A stretch of 64,000 nucleotides of DNA from the NCBI GenBank assembly GCA_028097405.1, contig JAOHEK010000009.1:1-64000 (forward strand), read 5' to 3'. Numbering within the stretch: the first letter of the stretch is position 1; every line of letters begins with the position of its first letter. Position numbers and translations under genes: made by a program. The notes beneath the pieces are model-generated. The model did no database searches and was not told where the DNA came from. It saw only the letters and a program-made list of their open reading frames with translations. This DNA is from Paracoccaceae bacterium (lineage in GTDB: Bacteria > Pseudomonadota > Alphaproteobacteria > Rhodobacterales > Rhodobacteraceae). Positions 26,540 to 35,379 of this stretch are shown here, one piece after another.

Positions 26540-27598
26540 TTGCGTGATCTGCGTCCAAATGACTTGTTGGCGTGGTATGATCTTCATGCGCGGGTTTTGC
26601 CATGGCGGATTTCCCCCGCTGATCGCAAGGCCGGGGTGCGCCCTGACCCTTACCGGGTGTGGTTAAGCGAGATCATGTTGCAGCAGACGACTGTTGCGGC
26701 CGTACAGGCGTATTTCCTAAAATTTACAAAGCTTTGGCCTAAGGTTGAGGATTTGGCGGCGGCGACGGATGCGGCCGTTATGGCGGAATGGGCTGGGCTT
26801 GGGTATTACGCGCGGGCGCGGAACCTTTTGAAATGTGCGCGGGCCATTGCCAATGAACATGGTGGGCAGTTCCCGAGTGACCGAGAGGCCTTGTTGGCTT
26901 TGCCTGGAATCGGCCCCTATACGGCGGCAGCAGTGGGTTCGATTGCCTTTGATAAGCCTGAAACAGTTCTGGATGGGAATGTAGAGCGGGTGATGTCGCG
27001 GCTTTTTCTGGTTGAGACGCCTTTGCCGAAATCGAAGCCGGAGTTGATGGAATTGGCGGCTGGCTTGACGCCCGGCGAACGCGCGGGGGATTATGCGCAA
27101 GCGGTGATGGATTTGGGAGCAACGATTTGTACACCGAAGTCGCCCGCCTGCGGGATTTGTCCTTGGCGCGATCCTTGTCGGGCGCGGGCGACTGGGGGTC
27201 AGGCGGAATTGCCTCGCAAGGATCGCAAAAAGCCCAAGCCGGTGCGTTTGGGGATTGTCTACCTGGGTCGCCGTGCGGATGGGGCTTGGTTGGTTGAGAC
27301 GCGGCCCGAACGTGGGTTATTGGGCGGTATGTTGGGCTGGCCGGGGAGCGATTGGGGGGAGGATGCGCCGGTTGATGTGCCGCCCGTCCAAGCGGATTGG
27401 CGGGATTTAGGGGGCGAGGTGCGCCACACGTTCACGCATTTTCACTTGCGGCTTGCGGTTCGGGTGGCCGAGCTTGGCGCGGATGCGGTGCCGGATGTTG
27501 GGCATTTTGACACGCGCTTTGATCCGGGGGCCTTACCCACGGTTATGCGCAAAGCCTATGATCTGGCCATTGACCAGATGGCCGTGCGGGCGGAGTAG
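26540..27598 (+). CDS. mutY: Adenine DNA glycosylase
   Basis: MutY removes adenine mispaired with 8-oxoguanine. It starts with TTG at 26540 (GGAG 8 nt before) and has 352 residues. Catalytic Glu44 is in WLSEIMLQQTT. The helix-hairpin-helix is LPGIGPYTAAAV with the key Asp in ETVLDGNVERVMSRL. The iron-sulfur cluster ligands follow C-x6-C-x2-C-x5-C (CTPKSPACGICPWRDPC). The C-terminal MutT-like domain that reads 8-oxoG is present. All catalytic residues appear intact. It is followed 6 bp later by alkB. Confidence 0.96.
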   Translation: MRDLRPNDLLAWYDLHARVLPWRISPADRKAGVRPDPYRVWLSEIMLQQTTVAAVQAYFLKFTKLWPKVEDLAAATDAAVMAEWAGLGYYARARNLLKCARAIANEHGGQFPSDREALLALPGIGPYTAAAVGSIAFDKPETVLDGNVERVMSRLFLVETPLPKSKPELMELAAGLTPGERAGDYAQAVMDLGATICTPKSPACGICPWRDPCRARATGGQAELPRKDRKKPKPVRLGIVYLGRRADGAWLVETRPERGLLGGMLGWPGSDWGEDAPVDVPPVQADWRDLGGEVRHTFTHFHLRLAVRVAELGADAVPDVGHFDTRFDPGALPTVMRKAYDLAIDQMAVRAE

Positions 27599-27604
27599 TT
27601 CGGT

Positions 27605-28726
27605 ATGTTTTCATTTCGTCAAATCGTACACGCAGCGCCGTTTTTTCTATCGTTGACGCTTATTCCTCTGATGTGGATTGGCGGAGCGGTGGGCGGATGG
27701 ACCGTTTTTCTGGTGCCATTGGCATCTTGGGTGTTGTACCCGATCTTGGACGTCGCCTTTGGCCTGAACGCTGCAAACGCCGACACCGAGACGCCGGATG
27801 AGGCTTTGGTGTGGCACCGGTTGATCACTTGGATCTGGGGGCCATTACAGATTGTGACTGTCTTTGCGGTGATCGCGATGTTGGTCCGGTCGGAATTCGC
27901 GGTTTGGGAAATGGTGGTTGTAACCTTTGGGTTGGGGATCGCTTCGGGCGCAGTTGGGATCGTCTATGCGCATGAATTGATGCATCAGGGTCCGGTTTTT
28001 GAACGTCGATTGGGCGATTTGCTGATGACTTCGGTGCTGTATGGGCATTTCCGGTCTGAGCATTTGTTGGTGCATCATCGCTATGTCTGCACGCCTCGTG
28101 ACTCTGTGACGGCGCGGTACAACGAGGGGTTCTATCGCTTTTTCGCACGGGTTTTGGGGCAATGTTTTGTGTCTGCTTGGCGGGCCGAAGTGGCCAAACT
28201 GGCGCGGGCGAAGCGCCCTTTTTGGGATCGCACGAACCCGTTTTGGCGCTATGGTGTTTTACAGGCGGCGTTTTTGGGCTTTGCCGGGTTGATTGGCGGA
28301 TGGTTAGGCGTGGCCTTGTTTCTGGGGCACGCCTTTGTGGCAATCTGGCAGTTGGAATTGATAAACTACATCGAGCATTACGGGTTGTCGCGCCGTCATC
28401 TGGGCGATGGAAAGTACGAGCATGTGCAGCCTCGCCATAGTTGGAACGCGTCACACCTGGTTTCGAATTGGTTTTTGATCAATTTGCAGCGGCATTCCGA
28501 CCATCACTTCAAGCCGGACCGTCGGTATCCATTGTTGCAGACCTATACGCTGGATGAGGCGCCTCAGCTGCCATTTGGGTATGCTGTCATGGGAACTTTG
28601 GCGATGGTGCCGCCGTTGTGGCGGCGGCGCATGAACCCGCGAGTGCGGGCATGGCGGCGGCAATTTTATCCAGACATTGATGATTGGAGTGCATATAAGG
28701 CCGGCACTCTGCCGATGCCGCGCTGA
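27605..28726 (+). CDS. alkB: AlkB-type membrane alkane 1-monooxygenase
   Basis: This integral membrane non-heme diiron hydroxylase oxidises the terminal carbon of medium-chain alkanes with rubredoxin as electron donor. It has 373 residues with ~6 membrane helices. The histidine boxes are HELMH (residues ~121-125), EHLLVHHRYV, and LQRHSDHHFKP, and the alkane-hydroxylase signature NYIEHYGLSRR is present. It has no fused rubredoxin, and none is seen nearby, so the partner must be encoded elsewhere. It sits 6 bp after mutY and shares no evident function with it. Confidence 0.93.
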   Translation: MFSFRQIVHAAPFFLSLTLIPLMWIGGAVGGWTVFLVPLASWVLYPILDVAFGLNAANADTETPDEALVWHRLITWIWGPLQIVTVFAVIAMLVRSEFAVWEMVVVTFGLGIASGAVGIVYAHELMHQGPVFERRLGDLLMTSVLYGHFRSEHLLVHHRYVCTPRDSVTARYNEGFYRFFARVLGQCFVSAWRAEVAKLARAKRPFWDRTNPFWRYGVLQAAFLGFAGLIGGWLGVALFLGHAFVAIWQLELINYIEHYGLSRRHLGDGKYEHVQPRHSWNASHLVSNWFLINLQRHSDHHFKPDRRYPLLQTYTLDEAPQLPFGYAVMGTLAMVPPLWRRRMNPRVRAWRRQFYPDIDDWSAYKAGTLPMPR

Positions 28727-28741
28727 TGAAAGGGCAAGACT

Positions 28742-28831
28742 TTGGGTGACCTGATTTTCTGGATCGTTGTGTTTGTTGTGTTTTTCTATGGGTTCCGATG
28801 GTTGCAGAAACGCAAGAAAAAAGATGATTAA
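28742..28831 (+). CDS. Small single-pass membrane protein (29 residues)
   Basis: A TTG at 28742, 7 nt after AAAGGG, opens a 29-codon frame: a hydrophobic segment (DLIFWIVVFVVFFYGFRWL) and a basic tail (QKRKKKDD). Gene starts 15 bp after the alkB stop and is probably cotranscribed. It overlaps the stop of the convergent CysQ-like gene by 4 bp. The clean TM-plus-basic-tail pattern and the ribosome site argue for a real gene; function unknown, perhaps an accessory of the membrane alkane hydroxylase. Confidence 0.45.
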   Translation: MGDLIFWIVVFVVFFYGFRWLQKRKKKDD

Positions 28832-29601
28832 CGTTTTAAGCGGCGTTGCAGGGCTTCGGCCAAGCTTTGCCCGGCTGTTATGACGCCTGCGGTTTGGCGT
28901 GCGGGGCTGTTGAAGGTAAGCGGGCTGCCGTGGCGATCCATCACGCGCGCGCCTGCTTCTTCGGCGATAAGTGCACCGGCGGCGATGTCCCATTCCCACG
29001 CCGGGTGAAACGTCATCATTGCATCAAAGCGGCCTTCGGCGACGAGGGCGAGGCGATAGGCCAGCGATGGGCGGAAATGGCGTTCTAAGGTGGGCGGTGT
29101 GCCTTCCCAGAACTCGGGCTTGAAGTTGACTTTGGGACTTAGAACCGTTGCCCCTTCGATCTGAGTGTTTTGGTTGGCCGCAATCGGTTCGCCGTTCAGC
29201 GTTGCGCCTTTGCCTTCTTCGGCGAGGTACATTTTATCGCGCAAGGGTAGAAATACGCAGGCGGCAGTGATCCGACCTTCTTCCGCGACGGCCAGGGAAT
29301 GGGCCCATGTTTTGTCGCCTGCCACGAATGATCGGGTGCCGTCGATGGGATCGACGATGAAGACGCGGGATGCCTTGAGGCGGGCCGGGTCATCCTCGGT
29401 TTCTTCGCTGACCCAGCCGTAGTCCGGGCGTTCGGTCAGCAGACGTTCTTTCAGGTGTTTGTCGACGGCGAAGTCGGCTTCGCTGACCGGATCGTCGCCG
29501 CCTTTGTCCCAGACGCGCGGGTCTTCGCGCCAGAAGCTGCGCGCGATGTCGCCTGCTTCCCGTGCCGTTTCTTCAAGAACGGCAAGATCACTCGCCGGCA
29601 A
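28828..29601 (-). CDS. Inositol monophosphatase family protein, CysQ-like
   Basis: This 257-residue Mg2+-dependent phosphatase has the family motifs DDPVSEADFAVDKHL, WVSEETEDD and VDPIDGTRSFVAGD (metal-binding Asp cluster), and AWEWDIAAGALIAEEAGARV near the C terminus. The wording resembles 3'(2'),5'-bisphosphate nucleotidases (CysQ/HisN group) more than IMPase proper, but the substrate among PAP, inositol phosphate and histidinol phosphate cannot be fixed from the sequence. Its start lies inside the 3' end of pmbA (14 bp overlap), an operon. Confidence 0.85.
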   Translation of the reverse strand: MPASDLAVLEETAREAGDIARSFWREDPRVWDKGGDDPVSEADFAVDKHLKERLLTERPDYGWVSEETEDDPARLKASRVFIVDPIDGTRSFVAGDKTWAHSLAVAEEGRITAACVFLPLRDKMYLAEEGKGATLNGEPIAANQNTQIEGATVLSPKVNFKPEFWEGTPPTLERHFRPSLAYRLALVAEGRFDAMMTFHPAWEWDIAAGALIAEEAGARVMDRHGSPLTFNSPARQTAGVITAGQSLAEALQRRLKR

Positions 29602-30931
29602 GGGTCATCCCTTCGACCAGCAAGGATGGCACAACGCGGCTAAGGTGTGTGCGGGCATCGTTTGCAGGTTGGATGCGGCGCAGCATGTCGTGCAGGTTGC
29701 CTGCGATGGTGCATTCGTTGACGGGGAAGGTAATCTCGCCGTTTTCCACCCAGAAGCCGCTGGCACCGCGCGAATAGTCACCGGTTGTCGGGCTAATGGT
29801 CGAGCCGATCATCGATGTAACCAGCAGGCCGGTGCCCATGTCGCGGATCAGATCGTCGCGGGTTTGATCGCCTTGGGTCAGTGCGATGTTGGTCATCGAC
29901 GGCGATGGCGGTGATGAGGTGCCGCGTGCCGCACTTGCGGTGCTTTCCATTCCAAGCTGGCAGGCAGTCGCCAGATCCAGCGTCCAGCCTTGCAACACGC
30001 CGTCTTTGACGATGTCGCGTGGACGGGTTGGCAGACCTTCGGCATCGAAGGGCTTTGAACCCGAGATGCGCGGTCGGTGTGGATTTTCGTTGATCGACAG
30101 AGTGGTCGGCAAAACCTGTTCGCCCAAGCGTTCGCGCAGCCACGAGCTGCCGCGCGCGACAGATGCGCCGTTAGCGGCTTGCAGAAGGTGGCCGATCAGG
30201 CCTGCCGCGATGCGTTCGTCATAAAGGACAGGGTATGCGCCGGTTTTTGGTTTGCGGGCCCCGGCGCGTTCGACGGCGCGGCGCGCGGCTTCGGTGCCGA
30301 CGTATTCGGGCGTTGGCAGATCGGCGTGGTAGATGCGGCCTTCGCCGTAGTGGTCGCGCTCCATGTCAGGACCTGTGCCTGAGATCGCGACACAGTAAAG
30401 CCCGTGGGACGAGCGTTCGTATCCGCCGGAAAAACCGTTGGTGGCGGCGATGTGGATTGCGCTGCGGGTGTAGCTGGTAGCGGCACTTTGAACCTGCGAG
30501 ACACCGGAATTTTTGAGTGCTACGGCCTCGGCTTCTACGGCGGCCGCTTGCATATCGGCGGGGGCGGGTTCGGGCGCGTCTTCGATCAGGTCGAGCGCTG
30601 CAAGATCCCATGTTTTCGCCAGTTGATCTGGCTCGGCCAGGCCGATGTGCGGGTCTTCGGGGGCGATTTCGGCCATGGCGACGGCGCGTTCAGCCATTTC
30701 GGCGACTGTTGCATCGCTGGCGTCCGAGGCTGACACGATGGCTTGGCGTTTGCCGATCAGGACGCGCAGTCCGATGTCGACACCTTCGGCGCGTTCGGCA
30801 TGTTCCAGAGCGCCTTCGCGTACTTCAATCGAGACCGAGCGGCCTTCGGTGGCAATGGCGTCTGCGCTTTCCGCGCCCGCTTTGATGGCAGCAGACAGAA
30901 GGGCGTCGGTTAGTTTTGATATTGATGTCAT
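29588..30931 (-). CDS. pmbA: PmbA/TldE-family metalloprotease-regulating subunit
   Basis: This 447-residue protein is of the TldD/PmbA superfamily. PmbA (TldE) forms a heterodimeric protease with TldD, active on unfolded peptides and on microcin B17/CcdA in E. coli. The family's N-terminal SVSIEVREGALEHAERAE and the C-terminal region FWVENGEITFPVNECTIAGN are easily seen. The TldD-type HExxxH zinc motif is absent, as expected for the PmbA subunit. No TldD gene is in the window. It overlaps the CysQ-like gene. Confidence 0.93.
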   Translation of the reverse strand: MTSISKLTDALLSAAIKAGAESADAIATEGRSVSIEVREGALEHAERAEGVDIGLRVLIGKRQAIVSASDASDATVAEMAERAVAMAEIAPEDPHIGLAEPDQLAKTWDLAALDLIEDAPEPAPADMQAAAVEAEAVALKNSGVSQVQSAATSYTRSAIHIAATNGFSGGYERSSHGLYCVAISGTGPDMERDHYGEGRIYHADLPTPEYVGTEAARRAVERAGARKPKTGAYPVLYDERIAAGLIGHLLQAANGASVARGSSWLRERLGEQVLPTTLSINENPHRPRISGSKPFDAEGLPTRPRDIVKDGVLQGWTLDLATACQLGMESTASAARGTSSPPSPSMTNIALTQGDQTRDDLIRDMGTGLLVTSMIGSTISPTTGDYSRGASGFWVENGEITFPVNECTIAGNLHDMLRRIQPANDARTHLSRVVPSLLVEGMTLAGE

Positions 30932-30972
30932 AGGCCGGACCTAGTGCCCCTTGGGGGTGTCTTCAAGCGGAA

Positions 30973-30997
30973 GGGGCCACGTGTTCGACGCGGCCCC
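30973..30997 (-). terminator. Terminator-like hairpin of the DUF2125 gene
   Basis: GGGGCCACGT (30973-30982) and ACGCGGCCCC (30988-30997) pair over 10 bp with one wobble and loop GTTCG. It lies 11 bp downstream of the minus-strand stop at 31009; the U-tract is poor. Confidence 0.5.
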
Positions 30998-31008
30998 CAA
31001 GTTTTAAG

Positions 31009-32517
31009 TCACTTGATCCGTTGACCGTTGGCCAAAATCGAGCCGTCTTCGTTCATCTCGATTGTCGACACGAGGGTGTCTGGTCCGGTACCGGGGCGTG
31101 CAAAGAGGCCGCTCATCATCCGCGCACCCATGGCTTGTTCTTCGGGCAAAAGGCCCATGCCGACCAAGGTGTCGAGCAGCGTATTGCCGCCCTTTAGCGC
31201 AATGTTGACGATGCCTGCGGGCACCGGCAGGCCTGTGTCATTGTTAAAGGTCAATGCGCCGTCGCCAGTTAGTTCAGCACCGGCAAGTGAGACTTTGATC
31301 TGATTGACGTCTAGCGCGTTGATCTGACCGGGAGGTCCATTTTGACCCATGGTTTCAGCAAATTCTGGGTCGAAGACATCTTGCAACATGACCAATTCGC
31401 CGGACATATCGACGACAACCGTCGCCGGATCACGGGGCAATTGTTCGGTGGGGTCGAACATCGACCAAAGGAATGGATCAACGACGACATCAACCAAGGA
31501 TAAGGCCATCGCAAAATCTTGTGGGTCTTCGCCGGGAACGACCGGCAGTTTAAAGCGCCCGCCATATTCTGCCATTTGGAAGGTCATCGGTGGAAGCGGG
31601 ATCGCCGAGCCGCCGACGGTGATGGTGGTGCTTTTTGTAACGCCGCCGTAGTCCAACCCATTTTCATCCATCGAGAAATCGTAGTCTGCCGATGCCATAT
31701 TGGCTGAGCCTTCGACCTGACCGTCAGGGGTTTCCACGTCGAAGACATAGCTGGCTGTTCCGTGGCTTAAGGTGCCAGCCATTGTATTGCCTTTTTCAAT
31801 GGTTGTCGCGAAGCTGTCCATCAGTGATTGTTCCGACAAGGTGCCAGCGTATTTCGCGACAAGATCGGAGACGTCGAAGGATAAGTTCATTTCTTCGTCG
31901 CTGTCCACTTCGCTGCCGCTGATCAGCATGTTGATCAAGCCTAGGCTCATTTCAAGATCATAGGGGCGGATGTCGCCGCTGGCGATATTCATAACGCTTT
32001 GGAAATTGACGAAATCAACCGAGACGTCGAGTTTAAGGTTCGCCGCCTCTTCTGGCCCGCTGATGACGAAATCACTGACCGTGGCGGTTTGGCTGGTGTA
32101 CTCGTAGCGGAATTGTTCTGGCGATCCTGTGACCAAGGACTGAGTTCCGGCCTGTCGGATGGTCATGTCGATAGTAACGTCGTCTTCACCTTCGATCCCG
32201 GTGACCAACACATTCAACGGAATTTCGTCGGGATAGGTCACCAGAACCGAGCCATCGCCCTGTTCGGTGTAGATTGCGCCGCCCATTGTCATGGCAATGC
32301 TGACGTCTTCGCCGGGAATTTCGGCTGTGGCAGTCAGGCCATCAACGGTAAGCACATTGCCTGAGCGTCGTTCGCTTAGGGCTTGCGCGTTTAGGCCATA
32401 GATCGACATTTGGTTCAGTTGATCGGCAAGAACCTCTTCTGCTGTCAAATCGGCAAGGGCTGGGCCTGCGAGAAGCGCTAGGACAGACGAGGTGGTAAGG
32501 GCTCGGGCTAGGGTCAT
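31009..32517 (-). CDS. DUF2125 exported protein
   Basis: The ATG at 32517 gives 502 residues with a signal peptide (LARALTTSSVLALLAGPALA). The remainder alternates beta strands with abundant Asp/Glu and Thr, and the blocks RFKLPVVPGEDPQDFAMAL, LVDVVVDPFLWSMFDP and RDPATVVVDMSGELV match the alphaproteobacterial DUF2125 family. Proteins of this type are presumed periplasmic or outer-membrane associated; no function is established. It is a single gene divergent from the SDR gene at 32665. Confidence 0.85.
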   Translation of the reverse strand: MTLARALTTSSVLALLAGPALADLTAEEVLADQLNQMSIYGLNAQALSERRSGNVLTVDGLTATAEIPGEDVSIAMTMGGAIYTEQGDGSVLVTYPDEIPLNVLVTGIEGEDDVTIDMTIRQAGTQSLVTGSPEQFRYEYTSQTATVSDFVISGPEEAANLKLDVSVDFVNFQSVMNIASGDIRPYDLEMSLGLINMLISGSEVDSDEEMNLSFDVSDLVAKYAGTLSEQSLMDSFATTIEKGNTMAGTLSHGTASYVFDVETPDGQVEGSANMASADYDFSMDENGLDYGGVTKSTTITVGGSAIPLPPMTFQMAEYGGRFKLPVVPGEDPQDFAMALSLVDVVVDPFLWSMFDPTEQLPRDPATVVVDMSGELVMLQDVFDPEFAETMGQNGPPGQINALDVNQIKVSLAGAELTGDGALTFNNDTGLPVPAGIVNIALKGGNTLLDTLVGMGLLPEEQAMGARMMSGLFARPGTGPDTLVSTIEMNEDGSILANGQRIK

Positions 32518-32664
32518 GGTTTTGGTCCGGTTGCAATTAGTGGAATGGCTTGTGGCAAACATCTTGGGGTGTCTCTTACAGGTCAAGCTTTGGGTGTCGG
32601 CCGGCACAGAGACAAGGTAGTCGTGTCTATGATAGCACGCTAAAGGGCAAAATGGAGGCGGAAA

Positions 32665-33414
32665 ATGTCGCTACATGGGAAGACTGTTGTCATTACTGGG
32701 GCAAGCCGGGGAATTGGGGAAGCTGCAGCGGTCGTGTTTGCAGCGGCTGGCGCGAACGTGGCGTTGCTGGCTCGGGGCCGTGAAGCGATTGAAGAAATTG
32801 CGGCGCGGATTGGGGATACGGCTGTCGCCATCCCTTGCGACGTTAGCAGGTACGACGACGTGGCAAAGGCCATTCAGGTGGCCGAGGAGGCTTTTGGCCC
32901 GGTCGAAGTGTTGATCAACAACGCCGGTGTGGTTGAGCCTGTGTCGCATATGGCGACGTCGGATCCGGCGGCTTGGGGCACGGTTATCGATATCAATCTG
33001 AAGGGTGTTTTTTACGGAATGCGCGCCGTCTTGCCGGGGATGATTGCGCGGGGGCATGGTCACATCCTGACGATATCGTCGGGCGCTGCCCATAATCCCG
33101 TTGAGGCTTGGTCGCATTATTGTTCGTCGAAGGCCGGGGTCGCGATGTTGACGCGGATGGTCGGCAAGGAAAACTCGGGCGATGGTATTCGGGCTATTGG
33201 GTTGTCGCCCGGCACGGTTGCGACGCAGATGCAAAAAGAGATCAAGCAAAGCGGGATAAATCCGGTCAGCCAGTTGGACTGGTCGGACCACATTCCCGCG
33301 GATTGGGTTGCCAAGACATTGTTGTGGATGTGCAGTTCGGATGCGGATGAGTTTGTCGGAGACGAAATTTCGTTGCGCGAAGATGCCATTCGGTCTCGGG
33401 TTGGTTTGATCTGA
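32665..33414 (+). CDS. Short-chain dehydrogenase/reductase
   Basis: A 249-residue classical SDR with NAD(P)-binding TGASRGIG near residue 11, NNAG (LINNAGVVEP), catalytic Ser in ISSGAAHNP and the Y-x3-K pair in SHYCSSKAGVAM. The substrate is unknown. Its stop shares one base with the start of the crotonase gene, so the two form a transcription unit that might act on a hydroxyacyl or acyl-CoA intermediate. Confidence 0.9.
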   Translation: MSLHGKTVVITGASRGIGEAAAVVFAAAGANVALLARGREAIEEIAARIGDTAVAIPCDVSRYDDVAKAIQVAEEAFGPVEVLINNAGVVEPVSHMATSDPAAWGTVIDINLKGVFYGMRAVLPGMIARGHGHILTISSGAAHNPVEAWSHYCSSKAGVAMLTRMVGKENSGDGIRAIGLSPGTVATQMQKEIKQSGINPVSQLDWSDHIPADWVAKTLLWMCSSDADEFVGDEISLREDAIRSRVGLI

Positions 33415-34034
33415 TGATCGAGGTTTCGACAACTAGCGGTTTATGCATTCTGACGCTGAACCGGCCTAAGAAAGCCAACGCGCTGACGGCTGAGATGTTG
33501 GTGGCGTTGCGCGACGCGGTTGTCAAAGCCAACGGCGATAGCGACCTGCGGGCCTTGGTGTTTACGGGTGTGGGCAAGGTGTTTTCGGCAGGCGCTGATT
33601 TGGAGGCGGCGAAGGGGGGGTTAGCGGTTGATCCTTTGTGGGAAGAGTTTTCGGGCGCGGTTGCCGACAGTCCGCTTTTGACCATTGCTGCGCTGAACGG
33701 AACCGTGGCGGGCGGGGCCATGGGGATGGTTCTGGCCTGTGATCTGCGTTTGGCGGTGCCAAGCGCCAAGGCGTTTTATCCGGTGATGAAGCTGGGGTTT
33801 TTGCCGCAACCTTCGGACCCTTTGCGATTGGCGGCATTGGTGGGGCCTGCGCGAGCCAAGTTGATCTTGATGGCGGGCCAGAAAATTGACGCGCCCGAGG
33901 CTTTGGCAATGGGGCTATTTGACCGGATTAGTGACGATCCGATGGCGAAAGCGCGTATACTTGCGGCAGATGCTTTGGACGCTGACCGTGCGCATGTGAG
34001 TGCGATCAAGGGCATGGTGACCGGATCGGCGTAG
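33414..34034 (+). CDS. Enoyl-CoA hydratase/isomerase family protein (short)
   Basis: This has 206 residues, shorter than the usual ~260 of crotonases. The oxyanion-hole segments are recognisable: VFSAGADLEAAKGG and NGTVAGGAMGMVLACDLRLA, and a Pro-rich helix KLGFLPQPSDPLRLAAL follows. The C-terminal ~50 residues usually involved in trimer contacts are reduced. Which of hydratase, isomerase or other crotonase reactions it performs is open. It is coupled to the SDR gene by a 1 bp overlap. Confidence 0.88.
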   Translation: MIEVSTTSGLCILTLNRPKKANALTAEMLVALRDAVVKANGDSDLRALVFTGVGKVFSAGADLEAAKGGLAVDPLWEEFSGAVADSPLLTIAALNGTVAGGAMGMVLACDLRLAVPSAKAFYPVMKLGFLPQPSDPLRLAALVGPARAKLILMAGQKIDAPEALAMGLFDRISDDPMAKARILAADALDADRAHVSAIKGMVTGSA

Positions 34035-34040
34035 CCCAGC

Positions 34041-34745
34041 CTACCGGCTGCGTAATTCAGTCAGAACGGTTTCGAAGCGCTCGCCTGCTTCAGCGCGCGC
34101 GATCAGTTCCAACAGACCCGCGCGGCCTATGTTACTTTCGATCTTTGCGACTTCCATCGCCGCACCGCGATAGGTGCGCCCCACGCCCAATTCGTCAAAT
34201 GCATCGGCAAGTTGCCATGAATGCTCGATTTCCAGAATGCGGTTGCGATGGTTTTGCGTGATCCGCCCCACCCATTTCGGATGGTCCGCAAGATGGGTCG
34301 CCAAGCCTTCGTCGAACCATGTGGGATAGGGTTGTTGCACAATGTTTCGCAGGCCCATTTTGCGGTGCAGGCGGGAATGGGTCAATTCGTGGGTGAGCGT
34401 TCCAAGGGTTAGACCGCCGGGGCTGACCATGACGGCGACATCGGCCATCGACAGGCCGTTGCCCCCGATCCCGAAGGCTGTTGCACAGGCTTGCTTGGAG
34501 CACAGGATCATCGTCGGGCTGGCAGGCGCATCGCCGAAGAATGTGCCGACTTGGGTGCGCGCCGCCGAGACGAGGTTCAGTAATTCAGGGCCGCGGGTTG
34601 GTGCGTCGGTCCAGATGCGGGGTGCGATTTCGACCATTCCGAAGCTTTCAGGCGTGATCACACGGTGGGTGCCGGGGATGGCGGCTCCGAACAGATACGC
34701 AGCGATTAACCCGTTGGAAACGAAGGCAAAGAGACTTCCCAACAT
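34041..34745 (-). CDS. Putative zinc metallopeptidase (gluzincin-like)
   Basis: The ATG at 34745 gives 234 residues with an N-terminal hydrophobic anchor (MLGSLFAFVSNGLIAAYLFG). The motif HELTHSRLH (HExxH) is followed ~25 residues later by WFDEGLATHLADH, which provides the Glu ligand of gluzincin peptidases. This pair suggests a membrane-anchored metallopeptidase of clan MA facing the periplasm. No closer family can be named. It is convergent with the crotonase gene and 28 bp upstream of the gst gene's stop. Confidence 0.75.
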   Translation of the reverse strand: MLGSLFAFVSNGLIAAYLFGAAIPGTHRVITPESFGMVEIAPRIWTDAPTRGPELLNLVSAARTQVGTFFGDAPASPTMILCSKQACATAFGIGGNGLSMADVAVMVSPGGLTLGTLTHELTHSRLHRKMGLRNIVQQPYPTWFDEGLATHLADHPKWVGRITQNHRNRILEIEHSWQLADAFDELGVGRTYRGAAMEVAKIESNIGRAGLLELIARAEAGERFETVLTELRSR

Positions 34746-34773
34746 GGTGTCGAACCTTCCTATGTGTCGGGCC

Positions 34774-35379
34774 TTAGGCGGTGTCTTTACCCAAAGCGCG
34801 TGACCACGCCGGTCGTGCCCGCATGCTTGAGAGATAGGATTGCACCGTCTCCGATTGAAGGGGAATGTTCGCGCTTTCGGCCCAGTGCAAGCAATGCCCA
34901 GCGACGACGTCGGCGATGGTGAACGTATCGCCAGCGAAATAGGGATTTCCGGCCAATAGCATTGCGAACCGCTTTTCCGAACGTGCAATTTCAGCTTCTA
35001 CGATGGGGCGCATGCCGGGCGCACGGTCTTTTTCGGGCAGGACGAAAGCGTGACGGGCTAGAAGCCAGATTGGGGCTTCGATTTCGGTTAGGACAAAGTT
35101 GATGCGAGCATCGACCAGCGCGCGGGCAGGGGTGCCTTGGGGATGGGTCAGAGTGCCTGTTTTGCCGGTCAGGTAGTGCAGGATGGCAAGGGAATCCGTT
35201 AGGGTATGGTCGCCGTCTTGCATGGAGGGCGCTTGGCCAAGGGGATTGACCGCGAACATGGCGTCTGAGCGCGGGGCTGTGTCGACAACTTTGTAATCAA
35301 AGCCCAGTTCCTCAAGTGCCCAAATCACGCGGAAGCTGCGATTGCCGCGATTGGTACGAGTGCCGTAGACTTTGTACAT
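34774..35379 (-). CDS. Glutathione S-transferase family protein
   Basis: The ATG at 35379 (MYKVYGTRTNRGNRSFRVIW) gives 201 residues; the frame's earlier ATG lies inside holA. The thioredoxin-like N-terminal domain includes NPLGQAPSMQDGDHTLTDSLAILHYL, with the Asp-Ser pair that binds glutathione. An all-helical C-terminal domain follows (GNPYFAGDTFTIADVVAGHCL). The catalytic residue in the first loop is not a typical Ser/Tyr at first sight. It overlaps the holA stop by 1 bp (TGATG), so it is the last gene of the leuS-lptE-holA operon. Confidence 0.9.
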   Translation of the reverse strand: MYKVYGTRTNRGNRSFRVIWALEELGFDYKVVDTAPRSDAMFAVNPLGQAPSMQDGDHTLTDSLAILHYLTGKTGTLTHPQGTPARALVDARINFVLTEIEAPIWLLARHAFVLPEKDRAPGMRPIVEAEIARSEKRFAMLLAGNPYFAGDTFTIADVVAGHCLHWAESANIPLQSETVQSYLSSMRARPAWSRALGKDTA

